NCBI RefSeq assembly: GCF_947499585.1
Contig: NZ_CANMOO010000003.1
Span: forward strand, 1-64,000
Length of the DNA stretch: 64,000 nucleotides
Origin: an uncultured Allomuricauda sp.
GTDB lineage: Bacteria; Bacteroidota; Bacteroidia; Flavobacteriales; Flavobacteriaceae
Direction of reading: 5' to 3'
Position numbers and translations under genes: made by a program. A model generated the notes under the pieces. The model was not told the origin of the DNA. It saw nothing but the letters and a program-made list of their open reading frames with translations, and did not search any database. Of this stretch, positions 54,643 to 62,884 are shown in pieces (position 1 is the stretch's first letter; each line of letters opens with the position of its first letter).

Positions 54643-55707
54643 TTATAAAATAATCTCAAGATTTATTGCAAACATTTCTTTTGGTTCATATATTTTTAAG
54701 ATGTGCATTTTTGGGTAAAGTATTTCCAATCTCCTGCAAACATTTGTTAATCCGATTCCAGAACTGTTAGTTTCAAATTCATTCAAGGAATCATTTACAT
54801 GTAAAGAATTTTCAACTCGGAAATAGAGGGTTTTGTTTTCAATTTCAAGCTTGATTTTGACATATGACTTTTCGTAAATATTGATTCCATGCTTAAATGC
54901 ATTTTCAACAAAGGGAATTAGCAGTGCAGGGTAAATTTTGATGTTTTCAACATCACCCTTTACTTCAAATCTTATTTCAATTGAATCAGTGTGGTCAAAT
55001 CTAAGTTTGTTCAAACTTATATAATTATGAATGAACTCAATTTCTTTACTAAGTAAAATAGTTTCTGAACTGCTATCATATAGCATAAATCTTAATAACT
55101 CCGATAACTGAGATATTCCATTTGAAACATCTTTTTGATTTTCCCTTTCGGCTATGGAGAGAAGATTGTTTAAAGAATTGAAAAGGAAATGGGGATTTAT
55201 TTGAGAACGCAATAGATTGAGCTCCGCTGTTTTTTTTTGTTCTAACAAATCTATTTTGATGTTTTGGTCCTTTTTCCATTGAGCCAAAAAACTATATATG
55301 ATGGATGCAACGGCAAAGAATAGGTAAAGACTTATTCCAATTTTTAAATATCTTGAAAAGCATAATTTATCACAGAATATTAATAATATCAATTTCTCCA
55401 ATAACAGAAATAGAACAATTAAGAATAGTGTAAGTCCAAAGAACTTAAAATACTTTTTTTCGAAAATCAATCCTGAGAAAAAGAAAGAAATAAGATAGAA
55501 GTAAAGTGCTTTAAAAATTATAGTTGCTAGTAGTCCATATTGCAACTTATAATTATAAACCTTGGTAACGGATTGAATTCCGCCTCGGTATTCAACAATG
55601 CTATCTGTTTCTAAGCTAAATGTACGAGCAATAAAATAGGTGGCAAAAATCCATACGACGATATGAACAAGTATGTGCATTGCTCTTTTGACCAATAATG
55701 TTTGCAT
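54643..55707 (-). CDS. LytS-type sensor histidine kinase (second pair)
   Basis: I prefer the ATG at 55707 (MQTLLVKRAMHILVH), just before the first membrane segment; the frame is open to 55809. The 354-residue protein has about four membrane helices, a kinase part with LLRSQINPHFLFNSLNN (phospho-acceptor His in NPH) and an ATPase with VENAFKHG and SGIGLTNVCRRLEIL. It is the partner of the regulator encoded next. A signal-binding domain is not seen. The 121-base gap upstream is shared with the divergent DinB-like gene. Confidence 0.88.
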   Translation of the reverse strand: MQTLLVKRAMHILVHIVVWIFATYFIARTFSLETDSIVEYRGGIQSVTKVYNYKLQYGLLATIIFKALYFYLISFFFSGLIFEKKYFKFFGLTLFLIVLFLLLEKLILLIFCDKLCFSRYLKIGISLYLFFAVASIIYSFLAQWKKDQNIKIDLLEQKKTAELNLLRSQINPHFLFNSLNNLLSIAERENQKDVSNGISQLSELLRFMLYDSSSETILLSKEIEFIHNYISLNKLRFDHTDSIEIRFEVKGDVENIKIYPALLIPFVENAFKHGINIYEKSYVKIKLEIENKTLYFRVENSLHVNDSLNEFETNSSGIGLTNVCRRLEILYPKMHILKIYEPKEMFAINLEIIL

Positions 55708-55930
55708 TGAGGTAATATAGTTAAAATTGGCACTAGGTTTAAGATAGTTGTTATGAACGTATGGTATCATGTTACCAAAGCTCAGAAGTTGCAATAAACG
55801 TTTATGCAATCAGATTTTGGTGATCTACACCTATTATCAATTAATTAATAACAATAAGTTGCAAGCGGAAAACTTCAATTATACATTCATTTAAATATTT
55901 AGAATTAAAGATGACTTAAGTTTTTATAAA

Positions 55931-56470
55931 ATGAAAAATGTCAAAAGAATAGCTTATGTATTTGTTTTTTTAGCCTCACAATGGGTAACTGGTCAAAAAA
56001 TGACAGTGGTCGATTATGAAAAGGCGTGGGACAATATGTCTAAAATATTAATAGATACAGCCGAGAGAATGCCCGAATCTTTATATGATCAGAAACCAAA
56101 TGAAAAAATCAGAAGTTTTGGCGAACAAATCAACCATTTGACAAGATCAAATATTGGATTAGGAATGATGGTCTTTGGAAAAAGACCTGAATTTTCTTTT
56201 GACAAAAATAATCCTCCGAATGATAAAAATGATATAATCGATCTTTTCAAAAAATCATCTGACTATTTCAAGCAAAACTTACAATCGTTAAATGATGGCA
56301 CACTTGGCAATATAATCGAATGGGGAAGACCTGGGAGTGGAAGAAAAATTACTAAACATCAAGGACTTTTAATGATATATAGTCACTTTCAACTTGAGTA
56401 TGGTAAAATAACAATATATGCAAGACTAAATAATATAGAACCGGCGCCGTCTTCTGGATGGAGTTTCTAA
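55931..56470 (+). CDS. DinB-like four-helix-bundle protein
   Basis: A 179-residue exported protein with signal peptide ending in WVTGQ. The mature part resembles the DinB/YfiT-like fold, with AWDNMSKILIDTAERMPESLYDQKPNE near the start, EQINHLTRSNIG, and the closing HFQLEYGKITIYARLN. DinB-type folds are usually metal-binding and some act as thiol-dependent transferases, but the reaction here is not known. An exported DinB-like protein is unusual compared with the cytoplasmic members, though they do occur in Bacteroidota. The gene is divergent from the LytS kinase and lies before a hypothetical lipoprotein. Confidence 0.8.
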   Translation: MKNVKRIAYVFVFLASQWVTGQKMTVVDYEKAWDNMSKILIDTAERMPESLYDQKPNEKIRSFGEQINHLTRSNIGLGMMVFGKRPEFSFDKNNPPNDKNDIIDLFKKSSDYFKQNLQSLNDGTLGNIIEWGRPGSGRKITKHQGLLMIYSHFQLEYGKITIYARLNNIEPAPSSGWSF

Positions 56471-56479
56471 ATTTTGTAT

Positions 56480-57250
56480 ATGTTTTTGGTCTTAAAGGTT
56501 TTTTTCCACAAAGAAGTCAATTGTAGGTGGGTTTGGTTACTAGCGCTTACTGTTTTGTATTCATGTTCCAAGAATAAACAGAGTGAAAACATTCCTTTAT
56601 ATCAGAAGGTTTTGCCTGGAAGTGAAGAACTAGAAATTTCTAAAAATGATTTACACTCGCATAAATATTCCAAACCTTGGGGAACAATGGTTTATGACAT
56701 AGAAGAAATTCTTATTGACAATAATAAGTATTGGCAGCTAAACATTGATTTCATGGTTAATGGCAAAGCTTCCCCAGATACAATTTATTTTGATGCTAAA
56801 ACCTTGGCTTTTTTTAAAAAATCCTTTAAAAATGCCTTTTCAGAATATACTGGTAACTTAAAGTTTGAGAACAATAAACTTATAGGAAAGCTTGCGCCAT
56901 ATACAGAGGATTCCCAATTAAAAACTCCTTTGCTGTACGATAAGGTATTTCCACATGAAGTGTTTGAGCCGGCCATGCTAAATTATTTATTGGAAGTTCT
57001 TCCTTTAAAAAAAGGATACAAAGTATCGTTGCCTATGTTAGATTTAAATAATGGATCCTCAATAATTTGGGCAAATGTTGAAGTCATCGGAAAGGAGAAT
57101 GTCCGTATTAGAGGAAAAACATATGAAACATGGAAGGTTTTGTCCAAGGGCAGTAGGGAAAAAACATTTTGGATTGATATCGAAAAAAAAGCTATGGTAA
57201 AAATGGAAAACAAAGGGGTTTGGTTTCAATGGAAGCTAAATGAACCCTGA
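56480..57250 (+). CDS. Hypothetical lipoprotein resembling DUF3108
   Basis: The ATG at 56480 is used; a TTG 6 bases earlier is also in frame. The 256-residue product has a lipobox at VLYSC (Cys near 29). The body is all-beta with conserved-looking SPDTIYFDAKTLAFFKKSF and a closing KVLSKGSREKTFWIDIEKKAMVKMENKG, a pattern reminiscent of DUF3108 proteins that end in a strand reporting on a modified surface. It begins 9 bases after the DinB-like gene and is probably co-transcribed with it. Function is not recognised. Confidence 0.7.
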   Translation: MFLVLKVFFHKEVNCRWVWLLALTVLYSCSKNKQSENIPLYQKVLPGSEELEISKNDLHSHKYSKPWGTMVYDIEEILIDNNKYWQLNIDFMVNGKASPDTIYFDAKTLAFFKKSFKNAFSEYTGNLKFENNKLIGKLAPYTEDSQLKTPLLYDKVFPHEVFEPAMLNYLLEVLPLKKGYKVSLPMLDLNNGSSIIWANVEVIGKENVRIRGKTYETWKVLSKGSREKTFWIDIEKKAMVKMENKGVWFQWKLNEP

Positions 57251-57436
57251 ATAGAAGGAGAGGTTATTAGGTTGAAAGTTAATGAGTAAGTCAGGTCTAT
57301 AACCGTTTATGAATCTTTTTTCTGAGCCTATTTCTAAATAATATATGACTTTCATAGTAATTAATTATTGAAAAAAAATGGGAATTGATTGTATAGTATA
57401 ATTATGTAAAAATGAGTGAGAAAAATAAATAACGAT

Positions 57437-58024
57437 ATGAGGAGGGCGTTTGTTTTAATTTGTATTCTAATTGCTTTGATGGGATGCAATCGAATTGATA
57501 ATAAGAAAACTGAGCTAACAACAAATTTTGAGAGCTACGGTAAAATAAACCCAAATGCCCCAAAAGAAACAGGGCAATGGGGTCAATTAGCAGGTGAATG
57601 GGACTGCATTTCAATGGACTTGGATACAAGAAACAAAACTGAAGCTAAGTGGTATTCCAACAGAGCCACTTGGAAATGGGAATATGTACTTGGAGGTCAT
57701 GCGGTACTTAATCAATGGTGGCAAGAGGATACTTCACCAAACCCAATTACTAAAGAGTATTTTGCTACTGGCATGTTTATTTTTAATCCAAAGACTACAA
57801 AGTGGGAAGCTGTTGTTATGAATTCAAGGCCCCATAAAATCTCACCAAAGTTTGAGGCTGAATATAGAGATGGGACAATTCAAATGCATGATGGAACAGG
57901 GAAATGGCTAGTTACTTTTTACGATATACAAGAAAATTCTTTTCAATGGAAATATGAAATTCTTTCAGACAATGGTGAATGGGAACCAATTAGCAAAATA
58001 AGCGCAAAACGAAAGAAAATATAA
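57437..58024 (+). CDS. Hypothetical lipoprotein, DUF1579-like
   Basis: I chose the ATG at 57437 (MRRAFVLICILIALMGC), which gives a normal lipoprotein leader (Cys 17); an upstream in-frame Met at 57416 would lengthen the n-region without help. The 195-residue product has a beta-rich domain with QLAGEWDC, WKWEYVLGGHAVLNQWW, and WEAVVMNSRPHKISPKFE, similar to the DUF1579 group of lipocalin-like folds. The tryptophan content is high. Function is unknown. It is followed by the DUF1272 and GNAT genes, a possible small operon. Confidence 0.72.
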   Translation: MRRAFVLICILIALMGCNRIDNKKTELTTNFESYGKINPNAPKETGQWGQLAGEWDCISMDLDTRNKTEAKWYSNRATWKWEYVLGGHAVLNQWWQEDTSPNPITKEYFATGMFIFNPKTTKWEAVVMNSRPHKISPKFEAEYRDGTIQMHDGTGKWLVTFYDIQENSFQWKYEILSDNGEWEPISKISAKRKKI

Positions 58025-58056
58025 GCTTTGCTAAAAGTTTTGTTAAAACAATAGAT

Positions 58057-58230
58057 ATGGAAATGCGGAATAAATGTGAAAAGTGTGGTGCCATATTAAA
58101 TCATAAGTCGGAGGCATACATATGTAGTTATGAATGTACATTTTGTAGCACTTGTTCTATTGGTATGGAGTACAACTGTATTAATTGTAATGGAGAATTG
58201 GTTATTCGTCCAAAAAGAAAAGTGAAATGA
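58057..58230 (+). CDS. DUF1272-family small zinc-binding protein
   Basis: A 57-residue protein from the ATG at 58057 (MEMRNKCEKCG); a second ATG follows at 58063. Eight cysteines are arranged CxxC, then CxxxCxxCxxC, then CxxC, with the conserved ICSYECTFCSTC and the tail NCNGELVIRPKRK, which match DUF1272. Two zinc sites are likely. Its stop overlaps the GNAT start by 4 bases (ATGA), so the two are co-translated. It is often found near acetyltransferases, but its role is unknown. Confidence 0.85.
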   Translation: MEMRNKCEKCGAILNHKSEAYICSYECTFCSTCSIGMEYNCINCNGELVIRPKRKVK

Positions 58231-58670
58231 AGTTCAGAAAAGCTATATTAAGAGATATACCCAACTTAGCTAAACTATTTGAAGAATATAGGGTCTTTTA
58301 TGGAGAAGAATCCAACTTGGAACTTGCCGCCAGTTTTATTGGACAACGCATTAAGAATGGTGAATCAATAGTATTTATTGGTGAAAATGCTGACAATCAA
58401 ATTGTTGGTTTTGCTCAATTATATCCTCTTTTTTCTTCCACACGGCTAAAGAAAATATGGTTGTTGAATGATTTATTTGTTGATAGCAATTTTAGAGGTC
58501 GTGGAATTTCAAAAAACCTGCTGGATTGTGCTAAAGATCTATGTAGGGAAACGGGTGCTTGTGAACTTACTCTAGAAACACAAAGGAATAATATTATTGC
58601 CAATCGACTGTATAAAAAAACAGGCTTTTTATTGGACATTGAGCATAACTTTTATGCATGGTCTGGATAG
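58227..58670 (+). CDS. GNAT-family N-acetyltransferase
   Basis: A 147-residue cytoplasmic enzyme of standard GNAT length. It has KFRKAILRDIPNLAKLFEEY at the start, IVGFAQLYPLFSS, LNDLFVDSNFRGRGISKNLLD with the acetyl-CoA pyrophosphate loop (RGRGIS), and ANRLYKKTGFL near the end. The acceptor substrate is not predictable. It is translationally coupled to the DUF1272 gene. Confidence 0.92.
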   Translation: MKFRKAILRDIPNLAKLFEEYRVFYGEESNLELAASFIGQRIKNGESIVFIGENADNQIVGFAQLYPLFSSTRLKKIWLLNDLFVDSNFRGRGISKNLLDCAKDLCRETGACELTLETQRNNIIANRLYKKTGFLLDIEHNFYAWSG

Positions 58671-58696
58671 AACCATATTCTTAATACGCCTATAAA

Positions 58697-59824
58697 ATGC
58701 TTTTTGATTGGAAAAGTGCGCTGCTATTCGTTGGTGCTGGACAGGGTTTAATAGTAGGGCTAATTTTACTATTTGAAAAAACGGAAAATTACAAGCGGAT
58801 TTTTGGCCTAACTACTATTTTGTTCGCAATACATTTAATTGAATATAGCATTTTTAGATCACCCAACAGTTTCGATAAATTAGTAGAATTCTTTGGTTAT
58901 AGGTTTCCAATCAGGTTATGTGTTGGCCCACTTTTTTTATTCTATACAATAAGATTGACCCAGATAAAAAAATTAAGTTTTTTTGCTATTACTTTCCATT
59001 TTGTCCCTGCTCTTGTTTCATTATTATTATTGATTCCTTTTTTTATTTTGCCACATTATACAAAGATTTTACTTCTTAACAGTTTTGTCCCTTTCGGAAA
59101 TCAATATTATGATAAACTGATATCACTCCTATGGATAGTGTCTATTTTTTCAATGTTTATTTATCTCTTTTTTAGTTTAATCAAGATTATAAAATATCGC
59201 AGCAGAAGTGCTGAACATCATAGTAATGAAGAAAAATTTTGGGTTTTATCCTTTTATAGGTTCACTTTCTTATGTGTAATGGTGCTGGTCGGATATTTAT
59301 TTGCGGTGGCACTTCGCTTGTTTGAAGCCCTAGACACTTCTATGCTTTATTCGATAATGTCATTCATACTTATGACAAATCTTGTCATTTTATCAATAGC
59401 GGTTATGAAACAAAAAAGGATCATTCCAGTTGAGGCAATGGGGCCAAAAAAAGGCTTTGATGTTATAAGAAAGGTTAATAAGGTAACAGAGGAGGAGCTA
59501 TTTGAAATGGATGCGGTGGTTTTAGGCAATAGTCTTTTTCTAAACCCTAACTTAACAATTAATGATTTAGCATCTGTATTACGGATACCTTCACATATAG
59601 TCTCACACAGAATAAATAAAGGTCATAGGAAATCGTTCTTTACTTATATAAATGAATACAGGATTGAACACTCTAAGAACCTTCTTTCCCAAACAGATGC
59701 GAAAATACTAGCAGTTGCTCTTGATTCTGGTTTTTCAAATAAAACCAGTTTTCATAGAACTTTTAAACGAATAGAGGGCATAACACCAGAAGCTTTTCGT
59801 TTTAAAAATAGAATGTTACAATAA
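58697..59824 (+). CDS. Membrane-bound AraC-family regulator
   Basis: A 375-residue protein with seven membrane segments in the first 240 residues and a C-terminal AraC domain (about 290-372; NDLASVLRIPSHIVSHRINKG, ILAVALDSGFSNKTSFHRTFKRIEGITPEAFR). It has the same architecture as 51386-52519 but the sequences are clearly diverged. No target is evident; the next gene is a hypothetical exported protein. Confidence 0.9.
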   Translation: MLFDWKSALLFVGAGQGLIVGLILLFEKTENYKRIFGLTTILFAIHLIEYSIFRSPNSFDKLVEFFGYRFPIRLCVGPLFLFYTIRLTQIKKLSFFAITFHFVPALVSLLLLIPFFILPHYTKILLLNSFVPFGNQYYDKLISLLWIVSIFSMFIYLFFSLIKIIKYRSRSAEHHSNEEKFWVLSFYRFTFLCVMVLVGYLFAVALRLFEALDTSMLYSIMSFILMTNLVILSIAVMKQKRIIPVEAMGPKKGFDVIRKVNKVTEEELFEMDAVVLGNSLFLNPNLTINDLASVLRIPSHIVSHRINKGHRKSFFTYINEYRIEHSKNLLSQTDAKILAVALDSGFSNKTSFHRTFKRIEGITPEAFRFKNRMLQ

Positions 59825-59916
59825 CACTTTTCAAAAATGTTACCCTATTTGGCAAAAATTTGGATATGGCATCCTCAATTTTTGATTTGTTTTATGTCAA
59901 CTAATTTAATTTGTAA

Positions 59917-60615
59917 ATGATGAAAACTACTAAATTATTGACAATACTTTTATTAAGTATTTGTGTTTTAAACGCCCAAAGTGAAAATTTTTCAGAAGAG
60001 ATGCAAAAAGGCTTTGATACGTACTCCAATGGAGAAACTTTTTTAGATTGGAAAAAAGGAGCCGAAATTTTGGAAAAAGTAAGTGAGAGCTACAAAGACC
60101 AATGGCTTCCAAACTATTGGGCCAGTTATTTCTATACGCAACTTGTAAGAAACATACCAAAAGATAATCGACCAGAAGGAGTAACTGAAGAGCTTCTGCT
60201 CAAAAAATCACAAGAAAATATTGATAAGGCATATGGTAGAATCAAAAAGATGAACAAGGAAATAAAATCCGACTTCCATGCATTACAATCATTAATTTAC
60301 AATTTCAGTGAATGGACCTCGGGTAATGAGGCATTGAAAAAAGAATTTCGCGAAAAAGCTGAAACAGAATTGAAAAAAGCGATTAGCGCCAATTCCAATA
60401 ATCCTTTAGCAGATGTTATTGTAGCAACAAATCTTGTAAAAAAGGGAGATTATCAATCTGTTTATGCCGGAAGAGTACTTTTATTAACTGCTAAAAGGAA
60501 GTATGACATGAGAATTGAGCCTAGATATATGTCTTCTCATTGGAATGAGCAATGGATTGGTTATTGGCTCGGCTCGGCTAATAAGGGAGTAGAATTTTTG
60601 ACAAAAACCGAATAA
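59917..60615 (+). CDS. Hypothetical exported helical (TPR-like) protein
   Basis: A 232-residue protein with signal peptide ending in VLNAQ. The mature part is mostly helical, with AEILEKVSESYKDQWLPNYWASYFYTQL, DFHALQSLIYNF, and AKKTELKKAISANSNNPLADVI-like helices typical of TPR proteins. Start ATG at 59917, with a second ATG next to it. Such proteins are widespread in Flavobacteriaceae next to diverse genes; function is not known. It ends in a strong terminator. Confidence 0.78.
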   Translation: MMKTTKLLTILLLSICVLNAQSENFSEEMQKGFDTYSNGETFLDWKKGAEILEKVSESYKDQWLPNYWASYFYTQLVRNIPKDNRPEGVTEELLLKKSQENIDKAYGRIKKMNKEIKSDFHALQSLIYNFSEWTSGNEALKKEFREKAETELKKAISANSNNPLADVIVATNLVKKGDYQSVYAGRVLLLTAKRKYDMRIEPRYMSSHWNEQWIGYWLGSANKGVEFLTKTE

Positions 60616-60658
60616 CAACAATTTGGTAGAATCGTTTTTTGGTTTCATTTTTATTAAT

Positions 60659-60692
60659 AAAACCCCAATAATCAAAAGATTATTGGGGTTTT
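60659..60692 (+). terminator. Terminator after the TPR-like gene
   Basis: A perfect 15-bp stem AAAACCCCAATAATC / GATTATTGGGGTTTT (60659-60673 with 60678-60692) with an AAAA loop, and T-rich ends in either direction. It ends the 59917-60615 gene. Confidence 0.88.
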
Positions 60693-60718
60693 AACTTTCT
60701 GTTTCTGCATATTAGAAA

Positions 60719-60960
60719 AAGAGAGTTCAATGGGAACCCAATAAACAACACCAGACGTGTAGAGAGGGTTCTTAAACTCATAAAGTTCCTCTCCGAGTTA
60801 GAACCATCAGGGAGATAAACAAACACCTCAGCATTCACGAAAAGAGCGTACAGCGATATTTGAACTTAATGGTGCAGTTAGGCTTTGATGTTGAGGTAAA
60901 GATGGGCAAGTGCCATTCATATCGTATTACCAACACTCAGGAGTATTTTGAGGTAGCGTA
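60719..60960 (+). pseudogene. Frameshifted remnant of a WYL/HTH-type regulator
   Basis: Two frames together read as one helix-turn-helix. Frame A gives TRRVERVLKLIKFLSE, then, after a shift near 60795-60810, frame B gives VRTIREINKHLSIHEKSVQRYLNLMVQLGF, and ends RITNTQEYFEVA and a stop at 60960. This is the DNA-binding head of a WYL/DeoR-type regulator, with no start codon in frame and no C-terminal domain. It is decaying rather than functional; one frameshift plus lack of a start argue against a working gene. Confidence 0.55.
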
Positions 60961-60974
60961 ATGGAAGACTTTTT

Positions 60975-61890
60975 GATGGTCACTACGCGCGGGTATTAAT
61001 GAGTCTTTGATTTTGAAAAAGTTTGATTAATTAATTATTTGAAATCAATGAATTCTTTTCCTTTCAGTTCTCCAATAGAGTGCATGGGTTCTTCATAATA
61101 CTTCACCGGATGGCTAAATGGTTTGAAATGATGTCCAATGGCAAACCCAATCTGAACACAGAAATTTTCTTCTGTGGTCAAATAAACGTTATCATATTCA
61201 TCATCGGATTTTGGTATGAACAACATTACCTTTTTATTGTCAATGGGCCTTTGAACCCACTCCTCTGTTTCCTTGGTAGTGGTCCAACCTCTTATAACAG
61301 GACTATATTCAATGTTATTGGGGTAGTGCAAATAGTTCACAAACACACAAAAAGTAGCGAAATCAATGTCATAAGGAAAGGTGACAACAAACTCATCCTC
61401 TCCAATCGTAAATAGCCTGGGCAGTGCCCTAAAACCTTCCTGATTGTACATATTACAGAACTGCTCAATTGCTTTCTCCAAATCCTTTTTCTTTAAACTC
61501 TTAATACTGATAAGTTTATCATTAATGACTTCCTCAACAGGTAACAAATTTTGATTGGGCCTACTAGATTTAACAGATGGGAGGCAAGATTTGATTAAAA
61601 GAGCCACTGCTGCAACTGCAATAATTATAATTAAGGTTCTGTTCATGGAAACAATATTTAAATGAGATAAACTTATGAATTTACCTATTTCCATCCTACT
61701 GGAACTTTTTAGCGACGGCTTAAATTTTACCGGCAATTAATATATTGGAGTTACATAATGGAAGAATAATTTGGGGTCACTACGCGCGCGCGTATTGCTT
61801 ACTTTTTGATTTTTAAAGAATATTTGGGTATCTGTCGCGCATGTATTGAATTAGACTTCGTGACTATCTGTTCGTGTATTAGGAACTTAG
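60975..61890. repeat. Dispersed GC-rich repeat GGTCACTACGCGCGnGTATT, four degenerate copies
   Basis: Near 60977-60997 and 61767-61795 the sequence reads GGTCACTACGCGCG then GTATT. Two more diverged copies, TCTGTCGCGCATGTATTG near 61831-61852 and GTGACTATCTGTTCGTGTATT near 61860-61882, follow directly. The CG-rich core is striking in an AT-rich stretch. The copies flank the hypothetical gene at 61035-61646. The nature of the repeat (palindromic element, remnant of an insertion, or regulatory motif) is not recognised. The rest of the 61647-62104 gap shows only a promoter candidate. Confidence 0.5.
61035..61646 (-). CDS. Hypothetical membrane-anchored or exported protein
   Basis: I chose the ATG at 61646 (MNRTLIIIIAVAAVALLIKSC), which gives an N-terminal hydrophobic segment that may act as an anchor or lipoprotein leader; the longer frame to 61736 adds a polar extension. 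The 203-residue product has no recognised domain. Visible segments are PYDIDFATFCVFVNYLHYP, RGWTTTKETEEWVQRP and FIPKSDDEYDNVYLTTEENFCVQIGFAIG. It lies between two copies of the GC-rich repeat, a sign of an accessory gene. Function unknown. Confidence 0.65.
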   Translation of the reverse strand: MNRTLIIIIAVAAVALLIKSCLPSVKSSRPNQNLLPVEEVINDKLISIKSLKKKDLEKAIEQFCNMYNQEGFRALPRLFTIGEDEFVVTFPYDIDFATFCVFVNYLHYPNNIEYSPVIRGWTTTKETEEWVQRPIDNKKVMLFIPKSDDEYDNVYLTTEENFCVQIGFAIGHHFKPFSHPVKYYEEPMHSIGELKGKEFIDFK

Positions 61891-62056
61891 CAAAACCCAA
61901 CATTCAAAACAACGATGTAGCAACGAGGGAAGGACTTAAAAACGACGAGGATAATTTCAATTGATATTGATTAATCAATTTTTTTCAAACGGGTGTGTAA
62001 TGGTATTTGCAATCAATTAACTGATTTAAACTGAATTATTAATAATCTTTTTTAAT

Positions 62057-62086
62057 TTGTGAGTTGCCAATAAAAATTCATCTTTG
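62057..62086 (+). promoter_or_regulatory. Candidate Bacteroidota promoter
   Basis: TTG at 62057-62059, then 19 bases, then CATCTTTG at 62079-62086, one base from the TAnnTTTG pattern. It would start transcription near 62093 and leave a short leader before the ATG at 62105, which supports that start over the upstream ATG at 62084. Confidence 0.35.
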
Positions 62087-62104
62087 AACAGTAAATATCA
62101 TAAT

Positions 62105-62675
62105 ATGAAAAAAACACTTGCCCTATTTTTACTATTACTACCATTTCAATTAACTTATTCTCAAATACATGGAGGAAGTGAGCGAACTTTATTTTTCAGA
62201 AATGGCGACAGCCTTATTTGCAAAGGTTATTACAACTTAAAAAAGCAGCAATTTGTTATCCCAGATAGCATAACAAAAAAAAAGGTTAAGTATGATTATA
62301 GAACTATTTCTCATGTTAAGTGGATAGATGGAAGTATAGGGTATTTTAAAATTATTTCTGGGAAAAACATCCCACAGTTAATGGGATTAGAAAAAAAAAG
62401 GCAAACTCAATTTATATGGTATTACTTATAGTACTTATGGGTCTGTTCATGGAGGTTACTCCAGTGGAGGTATAATTTACTATATCGGCAAAGACGAAAG
62501 TAGTAATGCGACAAATTTAAGAGATAAACCAAATGGCTTTAGATTACCTTTTAAAAAATATGCCTCAGAATATTTTTCCGATTGTCCTGAGTTAGTTGAA
62601 AAAATTTCAAATGGTGAATTTAAACACAAACATCTTCCAGAAATAGTGGATTTTTATAATGCTCATTGCAACTAA
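62105..62675 (+). pseudogene. Exported hypothetical protein interrupted by a frameshift in a run of nine A
   Basis: From the ATG at 62105 (MKKTLALFLLLLPFQLTYSQ, a clean signal peptide) the frame runs to residue about 96 and then a stop at 62431. The run of nine A at 62391-62399 is the likely shift. If it had eight A the frame would continue through NLYGITYSTYGSVHGGYSSGG, IIYYIGKDESSNATNL and SDCPELVEKISNGEFKHKHLP to a stop at 62673-62675, a sensible protein of about 190 residues. Either a real one-base insertion, a sequencing slip, or slippage-based phase variation can explain it. No known domain is recognised. Confidence 0.65.
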
Positions 62676-62779
62676 TGATATGGAAAGAATATTTTCCTGA
62701 CTAACTACTCACTTGATTATAGACAACTTTACTGGGTTTGGGACAAAAAATGGGATAAAAAAACTTTCATAAAACAAAA

Positions 62780-62808
62780 AACCCAGCAAGAATAGTACTT
62801 ACTGGGTT
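62780..62808 (-). terminator. Minus-strand hairpin terminator, tRNA type
   Basis: Arms AACCCAGCAAG (62780-62790) and CTTACTGGGTT (62798-62808), one mismatch, with a T-rich tail on the minus strand. No minus-strand gene lies upstream except the tRNA-like relic that starts 8 bases away. The spacing (7 bases between hairpin and tRNA 3' end) equals that of the intact tRNA-Asp and its terminator at 63609-63645. Confidence 0.6.
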
Positions 62809-62815
62809 ATTACTG

Positions 62816-62829
62816 CTCTCCCTCTTGGA
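62816..62829 (-). pseudogene. Apparent 3'-end relic of a tRNA
   Basis: On the minus strand the bases read as the 3' part of a T arm (CCAAG), an acceptor strand (AGGGAGA) and a discriminator G, followed by CAG. The intact tRNA-Asp nearby has the same discriminator and CAG flank and its terminator at the same distance. The rest of the tRNA is missing. Its 5' acceptor would have been TCTCCCT, so it was not a second Asp copy; tRNA-Asn is possible but cannot be shown. Such 3' fragments are left when an element inserts into a tRNA gene. The match is short. Confidence 0.35.
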
Positions 62830-62884
62830 GAAATATTAAAGTTAAATGAATAAAATTGGTACTATATCTGCTGCCTTTCGAACG

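Noticed and set aside
60719-60960. Functional HTH regulator
   Set aside because: Requires a frameshift and lacks an in-frame start codon and effector domain, so it was called a remnant.
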